DNA of 64,000 nt from an uncultured bacterium (GCA_947651225.1 CANSYK010000001.1:1-64000), one strand, 5' to 3'; shown: positions 54,281 through 61,942, counted from the stretch's first letter. Translations and numbers: made by a program. The notes: a model not told the origin generated them from the sequence alone.

Positions 54281-54466
54281 ATGTGTAAATGTAGAGGTAA
54301 GGCAGGAAGTCTTGCAAATGCAAAAAATGAGGCTTCTGTCTGTGTGACAGTAAATGTAACAAATATCGTAAAATATATTTGTTTTGCAGGGATTGCTATT
54401 GTAGGAATTATTTTTGGCACAAAATGTTATGCAGAGTGTACCCGGGAAAACAGGAAAGAGGAATAA
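54281..54466 (+). CDS. Small Cys-containing membrane protein
   Basis: A 61-residue protein with a Cys-rich N-terminus (MCKCRGK), one helix (about 30-46, YICFAGIAIVGIIFG) and a charged tail with two more Cys (KCYAECTREN). I do not recognise it. An excellent ribosome site (AAAGGAGGTAAAAGGTT) and continuous frame argue it is real. Its stop lies eight bases before topB. Confidence 0.7.
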   Translation: MCKCRGKAGSLANAKNEASVCVTVNVTNIVKYICFAGIAIVGIIFGTKCYAECTRENRKEE

Positions 54467-54473
54467 GGAGTTT

Positions 54474-56588
54474 ATGGGCAAAGATTTATTTATCGCCGAA
54501 AAACCGAGTGTTGCCAAAGAGTTTGCCAAAGTGCTTGGTGTTAATGGAAATGCCGGAAATGGGTATCTGGAATCGAATGATTCTGTTGTTACATGGTGTG
54601 TTGGCCATCTTGTGACAATGAGTTATCCGGATGCCTATGATCCGGCACTGAAAAAATGGTCGTTACAGACACTGCCGTTTTTACCGGAAACCTTTCTCTA
54701 TGAACTGATTCCTGATGTAGAAAAGCAGTTTCGAATTGTAGCAGGGCTTTTAAACCGGAAAGATGTTACACGAATTTATGTCTGCACAGATTCTGGGCGG
54801 GAAGGAGAATATATTTACCGTTTGGTGGATCAGATGGCAAACGTTCCAAAGACAAAGGAAAAACGGAGAGTCTGGATTGATTCCCAGACAGAGGAAGAAA
54901 TTCGGCGTGGAATTGCACAGGCAAAGCCCCTGGCAGCATATGACAACCTTTCAGATTCTGCTTATTTAAGGGCAAAAGAAGATTATCTGATGGGAATTAA
55001 TTTTTCCCGGATACTTTCCCTGAAATATGGCAGGGCGGTGATGGATTATCTGAACAATGGCAAGTGGACAGCGATTTCTGTCGGGCGTGTTATGACTTGT
55101 GTTCTTGGTATGGTAGTCCGCAGGGAACGGGAAATCCGAAGTTTTGTGAAAACACCATTTTATCGTGTAACAGGAAGTTTTTCGTATGCCGGACAGTCCT
55201 TTGATGGGGAATGGAAGGTAACGGAGGAATCCAAATATTATCAGACTCCGGTTCTTTATAAGGAAAACGGTTTTAAAGAGAAAAAGGACGCCATGGAACT
55301 TTGTGGTTTTCTTGGTTTTTTGGAGCCGCTTTCTATACATACTGACAAAGAGTCAGGGCAGGACGTTTTTGGCGGTACCGGAGTAAAAGCAGTTGTCACT
55401 AATGTAGAAAAAAAGAAGGAGAAGAAAAATCCGCCTCTTTTATTTAATCTTGCAGAACTCCAAAATACTTGTTCGAAACTTTTTAAAATCAGCCCGGATG
55501 AAACTTTAAAAATCGTACAGGAACTCTATGAAAAAAAACTTGTGACATACCCCCGTACCGATGCCAGAGTGCTCTCTACAGCAGTTTCAAAAGAAATCCA
55601 GAAAAATATTGACGGTCTTTGTAACTATCCGGTTGTTTCTGAAATTGCAGCAGGTATTTTAGCACAGAAAAGCTTTCAGGGACTTGCAAAAACACGCTAT
55701 GTCAATGACAAACAGATTACAGACCACTATGCGATTATCCCTACCGGACAGGGGCTTGGCGCTTTAAACAGCGTCAGCCTGACAGCCAAAAGAATGTATG
55801 AAGTGATTGTGCGGCGCTTTTTATGTATCTTTTACCCACCAGCAGAATATCTAAAATCCAGTATTGTGACAGAATGTAAAAAGGAATCTTTTTTTGCAAA
55901 CTTCAAGGTAATGACCAATGCCGGTTATTTGGAAATTGCCTCTGCCTCATTTGCCAAAAAAAAAGCAGGAGAAGAAGATTCCGTAAAATCGGAAGATTCG
56001 TCATCAGAAGAGCAGACCATTGACCAGGCTGTGCTTTCTATGATTCATGGATTAAAAAAAGGCATGGAAATTGATTTTTCTTCTACCGCAATCAAAGAAG
56101 GGGAGACTTCTCCCCCTAAGCGGTACAATTCTGGTTCCATGATTCTTGCTATGGAAAACGCCGGACAGTTAATTGAAGATGAAGATCTTCGTTCCCAGAT
56201 TAAGGGAAGCGGAATTGGTACAAGTGCGACCAGGGCAGAAATACTAAGTAAATTAGTTAAGATAAAATACCTGAATTTAAATAAAAAAACGCAGGTCATT
56301 ACACCAGAGCTTTTGGGAGAGATGGTATATGATGTTGTCAATACCTCTATCCGTCCCCTGTTAAACCCAGAGCTTACCGCAAGCTGGGAGCTTGGACTTA
56401 CGCAGGTAGCGGAAGGTACGATTACAACCGAAGAATATATGGATAAATTGAATGGATTTATTACAAGGCGGGTGCAGGCAGTACGGCAGACGAATAACCA
56501 GGTGATGCTTCATCAGATGTTTGATCAGGCTGCCGCCTATTATAAGACAGTTTCCAAAAAGGCAAAAACACGCCAAAACGGGAGGTAA
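54474..56588 (+). CDS. topB: DNA topoisomerase III
   Basis: A 704-residue type IA topoisomerase that decatenates and relaxes DNA. The TOPRIM domain starts KDLFIAEKPSVAKEFAKVLG and contains YVCTDSGREGEYIYRLV; the catalytic Tyr is in KKLVTYPRTDARVLS; IGTSATRAEILSKLV is a later conserved motif. No C-terminal zinc fingers are present, which is usual for TopB. I start at ATG 54474 after AAGGAG; the ORF-track start lies inside the small upstream gene. Confidence 0.95.
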   Translation: MGKDLFIAEKPSVAKEFAKVLGVNGNAGNGYLESNDSVVTWCVGHLVTMSYPDAYDPALKKWSLQTLPFLPETFLYELIPDVEKQFRIVAGLLNRKDVTRIYVCTDSGREGEYIYRLVDQMANVPKTKEKRRVWIDSQTEEEIRRGIAQAKPLAAYDNLSDSAYLRAKEDYLMGINFSRILSLKYGRAVMDYLNNGKWTAISVGRVMTCVLGMVVRREREIRSFVKTPFYRVTGSFSYAGQSFDGEWKVTEESKYYQTPVLYKENGFKEKKDAMELCGFLGFLEPLSIHTDKESGQDVFGGTGVKAVVTNVEKKKEKKNPPLLFNLAELQNTCSKLFKISPDETLKIVQELYEKKLVTYPRTDARVLSTAVSKEIQKNIDGLCNYPVVSEIAAGILAQKSFQGLAKTRYVNDKQITDHYAIIPTGQGLGALNSVSLTAKRMYEVIVRRFLCIFYPPAEYLKSSIVTECKKESFFANFKVMTNAGYLEIASASFAKKKAGEEDSVKSEDSSSEEQTIDQAVLSMIHGLKKGMEIDFSSTAIKEGETSPPKRYNSGSMILAMENAGQLIEDEDLRSQIKGSGIGTSATRAEILSKLVKIKYLNLNKKTQVITPELLGEMVYDVVNTSIRPLLNPELTASWELGLTQVAEGTITTEEYMDKLNGFITRRVQAVRQTNNQVMLHQMFDQAAAYYKTVSKKAKTRQNGR

Positions 56589-56595
56589 CTACATA

Positions 56596-57264
56596 ATGTA
56601 TGAGCAATTAAAAAATAAGACTTTATTTAATTTGGATGAAACAATTGCAAAAGATATTTTTAAAGATGTAACATTTCCATGGGAAGTTCTTCCCCTGATT
56701 AAAGATTTTATCATTACACTTGGCGAAAGTCTGCCAAAAGAGGATTATGAACATCCAGAAGAGGACATATGGATTGCCAAAACAGCATCAGTTGCAGCAA
56801 CAGCTTCCATTAGCGGACCATGCATTATCGGAAAAAATACAGAGGTACGCCATTGTGCATTTATCCGTGGCAGTGCAATTGTCGGGGAAAACTGCGTTGT
56901 AGGAAATTCCACAGAGTTAAAAAATGTGCTTTTGTTTAATAATGTACAGGTACCTCACTATAATTATGTCGGTGATTCTATTCTTGGCTATAAATCCCAT
57001 ATGGGCGCCGGTTCTATTACCTCCAATGTAAAATCCGACAAAACACAGGTGACAATCCAGTATGAAGGAGATGTCATTCATACCGGACTGAAAAAAATGG
57101 GGGCTGTTCTTGGGAATTATGTGGAGGTCGGCTGCAACAGCGTCTTAAATCCTGGTTCTGTAATTGGAAGTAATACAACGATTTATCCGCTGTCCATGGT
57201 ACGCGGTTTTATCCCCAAAGGAAGCATTTATAAAAAGCAGGGCGAAATTGTAGGAAAATTGTAA
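56596..57264 (+). CDS. Left-handed beta-helix (hexapeptide) transferase-like protein
   Basis: A 222-residue protein with hexapeptide repeats from about residue 65 to 205 (ASVAATASISGPCIIGKNTEVRHCAFIRGSAIVGENCVVGNS). It resembles the C-terminal acyltransferase half of GlmU without the pyrophosphorylase half, preceded by a 60-residue helical segment. Such proteins are often annotated as GlmU-related nucleotidyl or acyl transferases; substrate unknown. GGGAGGTAAC lies before ATG 56596, eight bases after topB. Confidence 0.82.
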   Translation: MYEQLKNKTLFNLDETIAKDIFKDVTFPWEVLPLIKDFIITLGESLPKEDYEHPEEDIWIAKTASVAATASISGPCIIGKNTEVRHCAFIRGSAIVGENCVVGNSTELKNVLLFNNVQVPHYNYVGDSILGYKSHMGAGSITSNVKSDKTQVTIQYEGDVIHTGLKKMGAVLGNYVEVGCNSVLNPGSVIGSNTTIYPLSMVRGFIPKGSIYKKQGEIVGKL

Positions 57265-57361
57265 AAAACAGGTAGACGAAACTGCAAATTTGTCCTAAAA
57301 TATAGAGAAGGACTGCGACTTGTTTCGCAGATAAAAAGCATAATTGAAAGGAGCAGAAAAC

Positions 57362-58069
57362 ATGATTTATTCACAGGAAGTAGAAAACATGTGCCCAGTT
57401 GCTCAGGGTGTTAACCACGGTTGCGCACCAATCCCTGAAGAAGCAAAGTGGGTTAAGGCAAAAGAAGTAAAAGATATCTCTGGTTTTACACATGGTGTAG
57501 GCTGGTGTGCACCACAGCAGGGTGCCTGTAAACTGTCTCTGAATGTAAAAGAGGGTATTATTCAGGAAGCACTGGTTGAGACAATCGGATGTTCTGGTAT
57601 GACACATTCTGCAGCTATGGCTGCTGAAATTCTTCCAGGACGTACTGTAATGGAAGCTTTAAATACCGATTTGGTATGTGATGCAATCAATACAGCTATG
57701 AGAGAGCTTTTCTTACAGATCGTTTATGGCCGTTCCCAGAGTGCATTTTCAGAGGATGGCCTGGCAGTTGGCGCAGGTCTTGAGGATCTTGGTAAGGGAC
57801 TCCGCTCGCAGGTTGGTACAATGTATGGTACTTTAAAGAAAGGTCCACGTTATCTGGAGATGGCAGAAGGCTATGTTACAGCAATTGCTTTGGATGCAGA
57901 TGATTTAATCATTGGTTACAAGTTCGTTAGCCTCGGTAAGATGACCGACTTCATCAAGAAGGGTGATGATCCTAACACAGCATGGGAGAAGGCTTCCGGG
58001 CAGTATGGTCGTGTAGATGATGCTGTTAAGCTGATTGACCCAAGAACAGATAAAGAAATCGAAAAATAA
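57362..58069 (+). CDS. Iron-sulfur cluster assembly scaffold-like protein
   Basis: A 235-residue protein with an NifU/IscU-like region: conserved Cys in WCAPQQGACKLSL and ETIGCSGMTHSAAMAAEIL, plus N-terminal CPVAQGVNHGC. This is the family regularly paired with the GGGtGRT protein encoded next, in anaerobes. The Cys pattern suggests cluster binding; no biochemical role is established to my knowledge. Start at ATG 57362 after GAAAGGAGCAG. A weak promoter-like TAGACG-N17-TAAAAT lies at 57273-57301. Confidence 0.82.
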   Translation: MIYSQEVENMCPVAQGVNHGCAPIPEEAKWVKAKEVKDISGFTHGVGWCAPQQGACKLSLNVKEGIIQEALVETIGCSGMTHSAAMAAEILPGRTVMEALNTDLVCDAINTAMRELFLQIVYGRSQSAFSEDGLAVGAGLEDLGKGLRSQVGTMYGTLKKGPRYLEMAEGYVTAIALDADDLIIGYKFVSLGKMTDFIKKGDDPNTAWEKASGQYGRVDDAVKLIDPRTDKEIEK

Positions 58070-58090
58070 TATAAAGGAGGCAAACGAATC

Positions 58091-59101
58091 ATGGCATTAT
58101 TTGAATCATATGAAAGAAGAATTGACAAGATTAATAGCGTATTAAGCAGCTATGGTATTTCTTCGATCGAAGAAGCAGAAAAGATCACAAAAGATGCTGG
58201 ACTTAATGTGTACGATCAGGTTAAAGGCATCCAGCCGATTTGTTTTGAAAATGCATGTTGGGCTTACACAGTAGGCGCAGCAATTGCAATTAAAAAAGAC
58301 TGCCGCCGTGCGGCAGACGCAGCAGCAGCAATTGGTGAAGGATTACAAGCATTTTGTATTCCTGGTTCTGTAGCAGATACCCGTAAAGTAGGTCTTGGAC
58401 ATGGTAATCTCGGAAAGATGCTTCTGGAAGAAGAAACAGAGTGCTTCTGCTTCTTAGCTGGACATGAGTCCTTCGCAGCAGCCGAAGGCGCAATCGGTAT
58501 TGCAGAAAAAGCAAATAAAGTACGTCAGAAACCTCTCCGTGTAATCTTAAACGGACTTGGAAAAGATGCCGCACAGATTATTTCACGTATCAATGGATTT
58601 ACATTTGTAGAGACAGAATATGATCCATACACCAACACCGTAAAAGAAGTGTTCCGTAAGGCATACTCTGACGGGCTTCGTTCTAAAGTTAACTGCTATG
58701 GTGCAAATGATGTTTGCGAAGGTGTTGCAATCATGCATAAAGAAGGTGTTGACGTATCTATCACAGGTAACTCAACAAACCCAACACGCTTCCAGCATCC
58801 AGTAGCTGGTACATATAAGAAAGAATGTATAGAACAGGGTAAGAAATACTTCTCTGTAGCATCTGGCGGTGGTACAGGCCGTACGCTCCATCCAGATAAT
58901 ATGGCTGCAGGTCCAGCCTCCTATGGTATGACAGATACTCTTGGACGTATGCACTCTGACGCTCAGTTCGCTGGTTCTTCTTCTGTACCTGCCCATGTAG
59001 AAATGATGGGACTGATTGGTGCCGGCAATAACCCAATGGTTGGTATGACTGTAGCAGTGGCCGTTTCCATCCAGGAAGCAGCGGACGCTGGGAAATTCTA
59101 A
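58091..59101 (+). CDS. GGGtGRT protein
   Basis: A 336-residue conserved protein named for the loop in VASGGGTGRTLHPDN. Other family hallmarks are CFENACWAYTVGAAIAIKK, FCIPGSVADTRKVGLGHGNLG, CFLAGHESFAAAEGAIGIA and FAGSSSVPAHVEMMGLIGAGNNPMVG. It has no known activity and no recognisable enzyme fold. It follows the scaffold-like gene by 21 bp with AAAGGAGGC, so the two form an operon closed by a terminator. Codon use looks highly biased, suggesting strong expression; this is an impression by eye. Confidence 0.88.
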   Translation: MALFESYERRIDKINSVLSSYGISSIEEAEKITKDAGLNVYDQVKGIQPICFENACWAYTVGAAIAIKKDCRRAADAAAAIGEGLQAFCIPGSVADTRKVGLGHGNLGKMLLEEETECFCFLAGHESFAAAEGAIGIAEKANKVRQKPLRVILNGLGKDAAQIISRINGFTFVETEYDPYTNTVKEVFRKAYSDGLRSKVNCYGANDVCEGVAIMHKEGVDVSITGNSTNPTRFQHPVAGTYKKECIEQGKKYFSVASGGGTGRTLHPDNMAAGPASYGMTDTLGRMHSDAQFAGSSSVPAHVEMMGLIGAGNNPMVGMTVAVAVSIQEAADAGKF

Positions 59102-59189
59102 GAAATATCCATTTTTAGGGGATTCCGTTGTCATAGAATGTCAGAAAAAGCTACGGATTTTTCCACGTAGCACACAAATATTAAGCATA

Positions 59190-59232
59190 AAAAGACCGTT
59201 ACCCAAAGCAGGAGGGTAGCGGTTTCTTTTTG
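59190..59232 (+). terminator. Terminator of the GGGtGRT operon
   Basis: ACCGTTACCC (59195-59204) and GGGTAGCGGT (59214-59223) form a 10-bp stem with one G-U pair, followed by TTCTTTTTGG. A smaller GCTACG/CGTAGC hairpin lies just before it at 59150-59171. Confidence 0.85.
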
Positions 59233-59240
59233 GAATGAAT

Positions 59241-59271
59241 AAAGGGCATCTGCATTTTACAGATACCCTTT
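59241..59271 (-). terminator. Terminator for the minus-strand fragment
   Basis: AAAGGGcATCTG and CAGATaCCCTTT pair with one internal mismatch. On the minus strand it is followed by TTTATTC and lies 34 bp past the stop of the minus-strand remnant, as expected of its terminator. Confidence 0.55.
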
Positions 59272-59304
59272 AATATGGTTTTATGTAACGGTCATTCCCC
59301 ATAC

Positions 59305-59397
59305 TTAGAATATTGTGCCAGACAGCAAGGAATAATCCTTTAAATGCTCTAAAATGATATTCTGGACATATTCAAGAATGGCAGCAGTATCATAAGA
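59305..59397 (-). pseudogene. 3' remnant of an unidentified gene
   Basis: About 30 codons on the minus strand read SYDTAAILEYVQNIILEHL then KDYSLLSGTIF and a stop. It has protein-like composition and a terminator behind it, but no start or upstream part. It abuts a plus-strand fragment at about 59398, so both genes were probably cut by the same rearrangement. The family is unknown. Confidence 0.4.
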
Positions 59398-59583
59398 GAG
59401 CATGAGTATTTTTCTTTAGATGATGTGATGGCGATAAGCGGGGAGAGACGAGAAGAACTTTTGCAAAGGATAGAGCAATGCAGACAGGAATTGATAGAAG
59501 CCGGAGAAAACCCGGACGAATATTTCAAGCCTGTAGAGTCACAGAGGGCAGAAGTCTATTACTTTCCTAACGGTTTGCATTAA
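59353..59583 (+). pseudogene. 3' remnant of an unidentified gene, plus strand
   Basis: Open frame ending EHEYFSLDDVMAISGERREE, LLQRIEQCRQELIEAG, ENPDEYFKPVESQRAEVYYF. Coding-like from about 59398, where it meets the minus-strand remnant; the earlier codons are probably antisense noise. No ribosome site or start codon. I do not recognise the protein, though the charged helical style resembles small proteins of integrative elements. Confidence 0.4.
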
Positions 59584-59596
59584 CGGTAATTTGTAC

Positions 59597-59625
59597 TTGA
59601 AACAAAAGCTGAAACATGATATATT
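59597..59625 (+). promoter_or_regulatory. Promoter of the antitoxin RNA
   Basis: TTGAAA, 17 bp, TATATT, giving a start near 59632. It drives the convergent RNA facing the small toxin gene. Confidence 0.65.
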
Positions 59626-59631
59626 ATAGAT

Positions 59632-59725
59632 ACAAAAGAGGAAACAACCGCCCACAAAGTGGTTGACCTCCGGTAGCAGTAAAGCCTACCTTCACCGGGC
59701 AAGTGACAAGGTAGGCTTATTTATT
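59632..59725 (+). ncRNA. Putative type I antitoxin RNA
   Basis: A roughly 90-nt RNA is predicted between the promoter at 59597 and a terminator made by AAGCCTACCTT (59675-59685) and AAGGTAGGCTT (59708-59718) with ATTTATTTT after it. A CAACC/GGTTG hairpin lies near its 5' end. It is antisense to the 3' end of the toxin mRNA, the arrangement of TxpA/RatA and BsrE/SR5. Expression is inferred from sequence only. Confidence 0.6.
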
Positions 59726-59816
59726 TTCGCTTATTATTCCTATCTATGTAGGTAAGCAGTGCAACAAGAAACGTTCCGAAAAGAATTAACAGCGTTAAAA
59801 CTTCGTATGTACTCAT
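59721..59816 (-). CDS. Type I toxin, small holin-like peptide
   Basis: A 31-residue peptide missing from the ORF track: MSTYEVLTLLILFGTFLVAL then LTYIDRNNKRK. It is one transmembrane helix with an STYE start and a basic tail, the pattern of clostridial and bacillar putative holin-like toxins (TxpA/BsrG/BsrE group). GGGGAGGTGGTGTAT before the ATG is a very strong ribosome site; a CCTCCC at 59849-59854 (minus GGGAGG complement) could mask it, as in known type I toxin mRNAs. Such peptides damage the membrane if not repressed by the antisense RNA. Confidence 0.78.
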   Translation of the reverse strand: MSTYEVLTLLILFGTFLVALLTYIDRNNKRK

Positions 59817-59886
59817 ATACACCACCTCCCCTCTTTTTCAAGTTTAGGGAGGCTACCACCTTGCAACACGATTGTTCCTCCCCGAT

Positions 59887-59915
59887 ATTTTACCATATTC
59901 TTTCTTTTGTGACAA
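59887..59915 (-). promoter_or_regulatory. Promoter of the toxin mRNA
   Basis: On the minus strand TTGTCA, 17 bp, TAAAAT. The start near 59880 gives a leader of about 65 nt with two GGGGAGG runs and a GCCTCCC that can pair with either, so translation may depend on leader folding. Confidence 0.65.
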
Positions 59916-60092
59916 TTCCCTATCAAATTTTATTGACACAGCTTTATGTGATGTATAAACCGTCAAAATATCTTTTCTTGTTATTGTTGTTATGAAAACC
60001 GTCAAAATATATCGACAAATAGACTAAATGACAGTATGATAGAACTATCAAAATATCTATAGTTTATTTGATAAAAGAAAGGCGGTATTATT

Positions 60093-60590
60093 ATGTGTAA
60101 TGTATATAGTTATATGAGAATAAGCACATCAGAGGAAAGAGATTTACAGAAGTTTACCCGTCAAGAAAGTGCATTGCAAAGATATGCGAAAGAAAATGAT
60201 ATTGAATATCTATTAGAGTTTAGGGAAGATAAAAGCGGAAAGAATTTTACAGAGCGTAAGCAATGGCAAAAGCTAGAGAGCACAGTGCAGCCAGGAGAAT
60301 TGATTTTTATTGATAATCAGACAGTAAGCACGCCATATATCAAGCAGTTACTGAATGTGGCAAAGGCACAGAATTTAGTAGCGAGGACAAGCCTTGAAAG
60401 TACTGTAAAGCTATCGCTGATTGTGGAGCTGGACAGAGTAGAGCAGGAAAGAAAAATAACAGTTCAAAGAATTAAGGACGGAATAGAAGCCAGTAGCAAA
60501 CGTAGTGGCAGAGCAACAGGGAAACTTGATAAAATGTCAGACGAACTGGAAGCGGATATACAGTTCTTTATTAAAGATTTGACAGGATAA
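60093..60590 (+). pseudogene. Serine recombinase with internal deletion and lost C-terminus
   Basis: The N-terminal resolvase/invertase domain is recognisable: YSYMRISTSEERDLQKFTRQ with the nucleophile Ser and a normal first 70 residues ending PGELIFID. The text then jumps to NQTVSTPYIKQLLNVAKAQN, skipping about 30 residues that hold the conserved Arg-rich SRLxR region. The C-terminal DNA-binding HTH is also missing: the frame ends after FIKDLTG. The E-helix part (LIVELDRVEQERKITVQRIKDGI) is intact. Probably inactive. A good ribosome site (AAAGGCGG) remains. The family matches recombinases of clostridial mobile elements. Confidence 0.75.
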
Positions 60591-60610
60591 GACAGATTAA
60601 GGAAAAGGGC

Positions 60611-60835
60611 TTGCGAAAGCTACGAACAGGCTGGGCAAAGCGTGAGTTGTTAGAAAAATTTGATATTGTGGAAGCCGGGGCATACAGAAACAGTATGAAT
60701 AAATTCAATGAACATGGGTTTACTTCTACGGTGGAGTATATCGCTTTACGCAAGGCAGAATTACAGACCGAGTATGAAAAGCATAAAAGACAGGTAGAAA
60801 TTATGCTTGAACAGAGAAAAAGAAAGTGTTTGTAA
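60611..60835 (+). CDS. Small hypothetical ORF after recombinase remnant
   Basis: A possible 74-residue basic protein (AKRELLEKFDIVEAGAYRNS, YIALRKAELQTEYEKHKRQ) predicted as mostly helical. It uses a TTG start with a modest AAGGAAAAGGG nearby. It could be a real small gene or the C-terminal leftover of another element protein. I do not recognise it. Confidence 0.35.
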   Translation: MRKLRTGWAKRELLEKFDIVEAGAYRNSMNKFNEHGFTSTVEYIALRKAELQTEYEKHKRQVEIMLEQRKRKCL

Positions 60836-60863
60836 GTGTTCAAAAATAGATAAAAATTTAGAT

Positions 60864-60894
60864 GCGTTACACACAAGTAGTGCACAGGTAACGC
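60864..60894. repeat. Inverted repeat GCGTTAC/GTAACGC
   Basis: Perfect 7-bp arms with a 17-nt spacer that itself contains GTAGTGCACA. It lies between the small ORF and a terminator. A recombination site for a serine recombinase or a simple hairpin are both possible. Confidence 0.35.
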
Positions 60895-60906
60895 ACATGA
60901 GGCTTG

Positions 60907-60948
60907 AAGGTACCGTAATCTACCAAGGGGGATGCGGTACCTTTTTTT
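60907..60948 (+). terminator. Terminator after recombinase region
   Basis: AAGGTACCG (60907-60915) and CGGTACCTT (60935-60943) form a perfect 9-bp stem followed by TTTTTG. Confidence 0.75.
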
Positions 60949-61045
60949 GTACTACTGGCCAGAAATGGAAAGTCGTTTTAAGTTTGCATTAATGGAAATA
61001 CTTGAAGAAATAGGTACAAAAGACAGAAGTTTAATGCCCTGAAGT

Positions 61046-61329
61046 TTACCATTCACGTTCGCCGATAGCGTCTTCCACATCCAGATCAATGTCAAACCAT
61101 TTTAGAATATATTCTACTGCTTCGCCGATGCTTTCTCGTGCGCCGGTTTCTAATTCGCTGTCATTCTCTTCGAATTCTTCCTGTAAATCATTTATTGCCA
61201 GCGTCATTTCGTCAAATTTATTTTGTATTGTTTCTAAATCTTTTTCTCCTGTTTCCAAAAAAACTATAACATTTTGTACTAATTCTTTTACTTTGTCTAC
61301 CAGGAAATCTGGAAAGCTTGAGTATTTTT
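61046..61329 (-). pseudogene. 5'-truncated DUF5713-like gene
   Basis: The ORF track gives a 70-residue form from a TTG at 61258, but the coding-like frame runs further upstream: SSFPDFLVDKVKELVQNVIV, then INDLQEEFEENDSELETGAR, ESIGEAVEYILKWFDID, EDAIGEREW. This matches the DUF5713 layout (YFPxFLVDK ... DLQEEFxENDSEIETVAR ... W-end) from memory. The first ~20 residues of the family are missing and replaced by the 61330-61362 hairpin; no start codon with a ribosome site is visible. The frame continues from the stop of the Uma2 gene upstream. Confidence 0.5.
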
Positions 61330-61362
61330 GCTTTGTTACTATTCCGTGAATAGTAACAAAGC
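61330..61362. repeat. Perfect 15-bp hairpin
   Basis: GCTTTGTTACTATTC and GAATAGTAACAAAGC with a 3-nt loop. CGTGAATAGTAAC is shared exactly with 26951-26963. The T-rich flank (CCTTTTCTT) is on the plus strand, the wrong side to terminate the Uma2 gene. It marks the junction of Uma2 copy 2 and the truncated DUF5713-like gene. Confidence 0.6.
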
Positions 61363-61375
61363 CTTTTCTTATGTT

Positions 61376-61942
61376 TTAAATACCTAATCGTTTGCAGATC
61401 TCTGTAAAGTTGATATACAAATCATCATAGATATTGACCTTGATAGCTGATTCAAAGGAAAGCTGGATGGAAACCTCATTTTTCTCAAAATAATTAACGG
61501 TAACCGTTTTTCGCCTTGGGTCAACAATCCAGTATTCCCGTACTCCGTAATTCTTGTAGTAGTATGCTTTTTTGATATAATCATCAGATGGATTGCATGG
61601 AGAAACAATTTCAATAATAAAGTCAGGGGCTCCATTACATCGTTGTTCATCCAGTTTGTCCTTGTCACATACAATCATAATATCCGGTTGAACGATGGTA
61701 AGGGGTTCCTTTGATAGTATTACATCAAAGGGAGCAGGAAAGACTTCACAATTTCCATTCTTTTTTTGGATGTAAGTATAAAATGTCGTTATTAAGTCTG
61801 TAATCAGGGCTTGATGAATGCGTGATGGGCTTGCCATGTCATAGACGATACCTTCAAAAACTTCTACACGTTTATCATCCGGCAGGGCTTCATACTCTTT
61901 AAGAGTAATATATCCTGGCTGTGGCTGTAATGCTGATGCCAT
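61376..61942 (-). CDS. Uma2-family PD-(D/E)XK nuclease-like protein, copy 2
   Basis: A 188-residue paralogue of the 22949 gene; long blocks are identical or nearly so (VFPAPFDVIL, QPDIMIVCDKDKL, RCNGAPDFIIEIVSP, KAYYYKNYGVREYWIVDP). The conserved EIVSP motif is intact here. Start ATG 61942 follows AGGAAGTGATACC, matching the leader of copy 1 as well. The two copies are 38 kb apart on the same strand, so one may have arisen by duplication or arrived with the mobile region. Confidence 0.85.
   Translation of the reverse strand: MASALQPQPGYITLKEYEALPDDKRVEVFEGIVYDMASPSRIHQALITDLITTFYTYIQKKNGNCEVFPAPFDVILSKEPLTIVQPDIMIVCDKDKLDEQRCNGAPDFIIEIVSPCNPSDDYIKKAYYYKNYGVREYWIVDPRRKTVTVNYFEKNEVSIQLSFESAIKVNIYDDLYINFTEICKRLGI

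Noticed and set aside
59640-59720. CRISPR-like repeats
   Set aside because: The repeated AAGCCTACCTT/AAGGTAGGCTT is one inverted pair forming a terminator, not direct repeats with spacers.
61089-61349. 86-residue plus-strand ORF
   Set aside because: Serine-rich mirror of the minus-strand DUF5713-like frame; no ribosome site.
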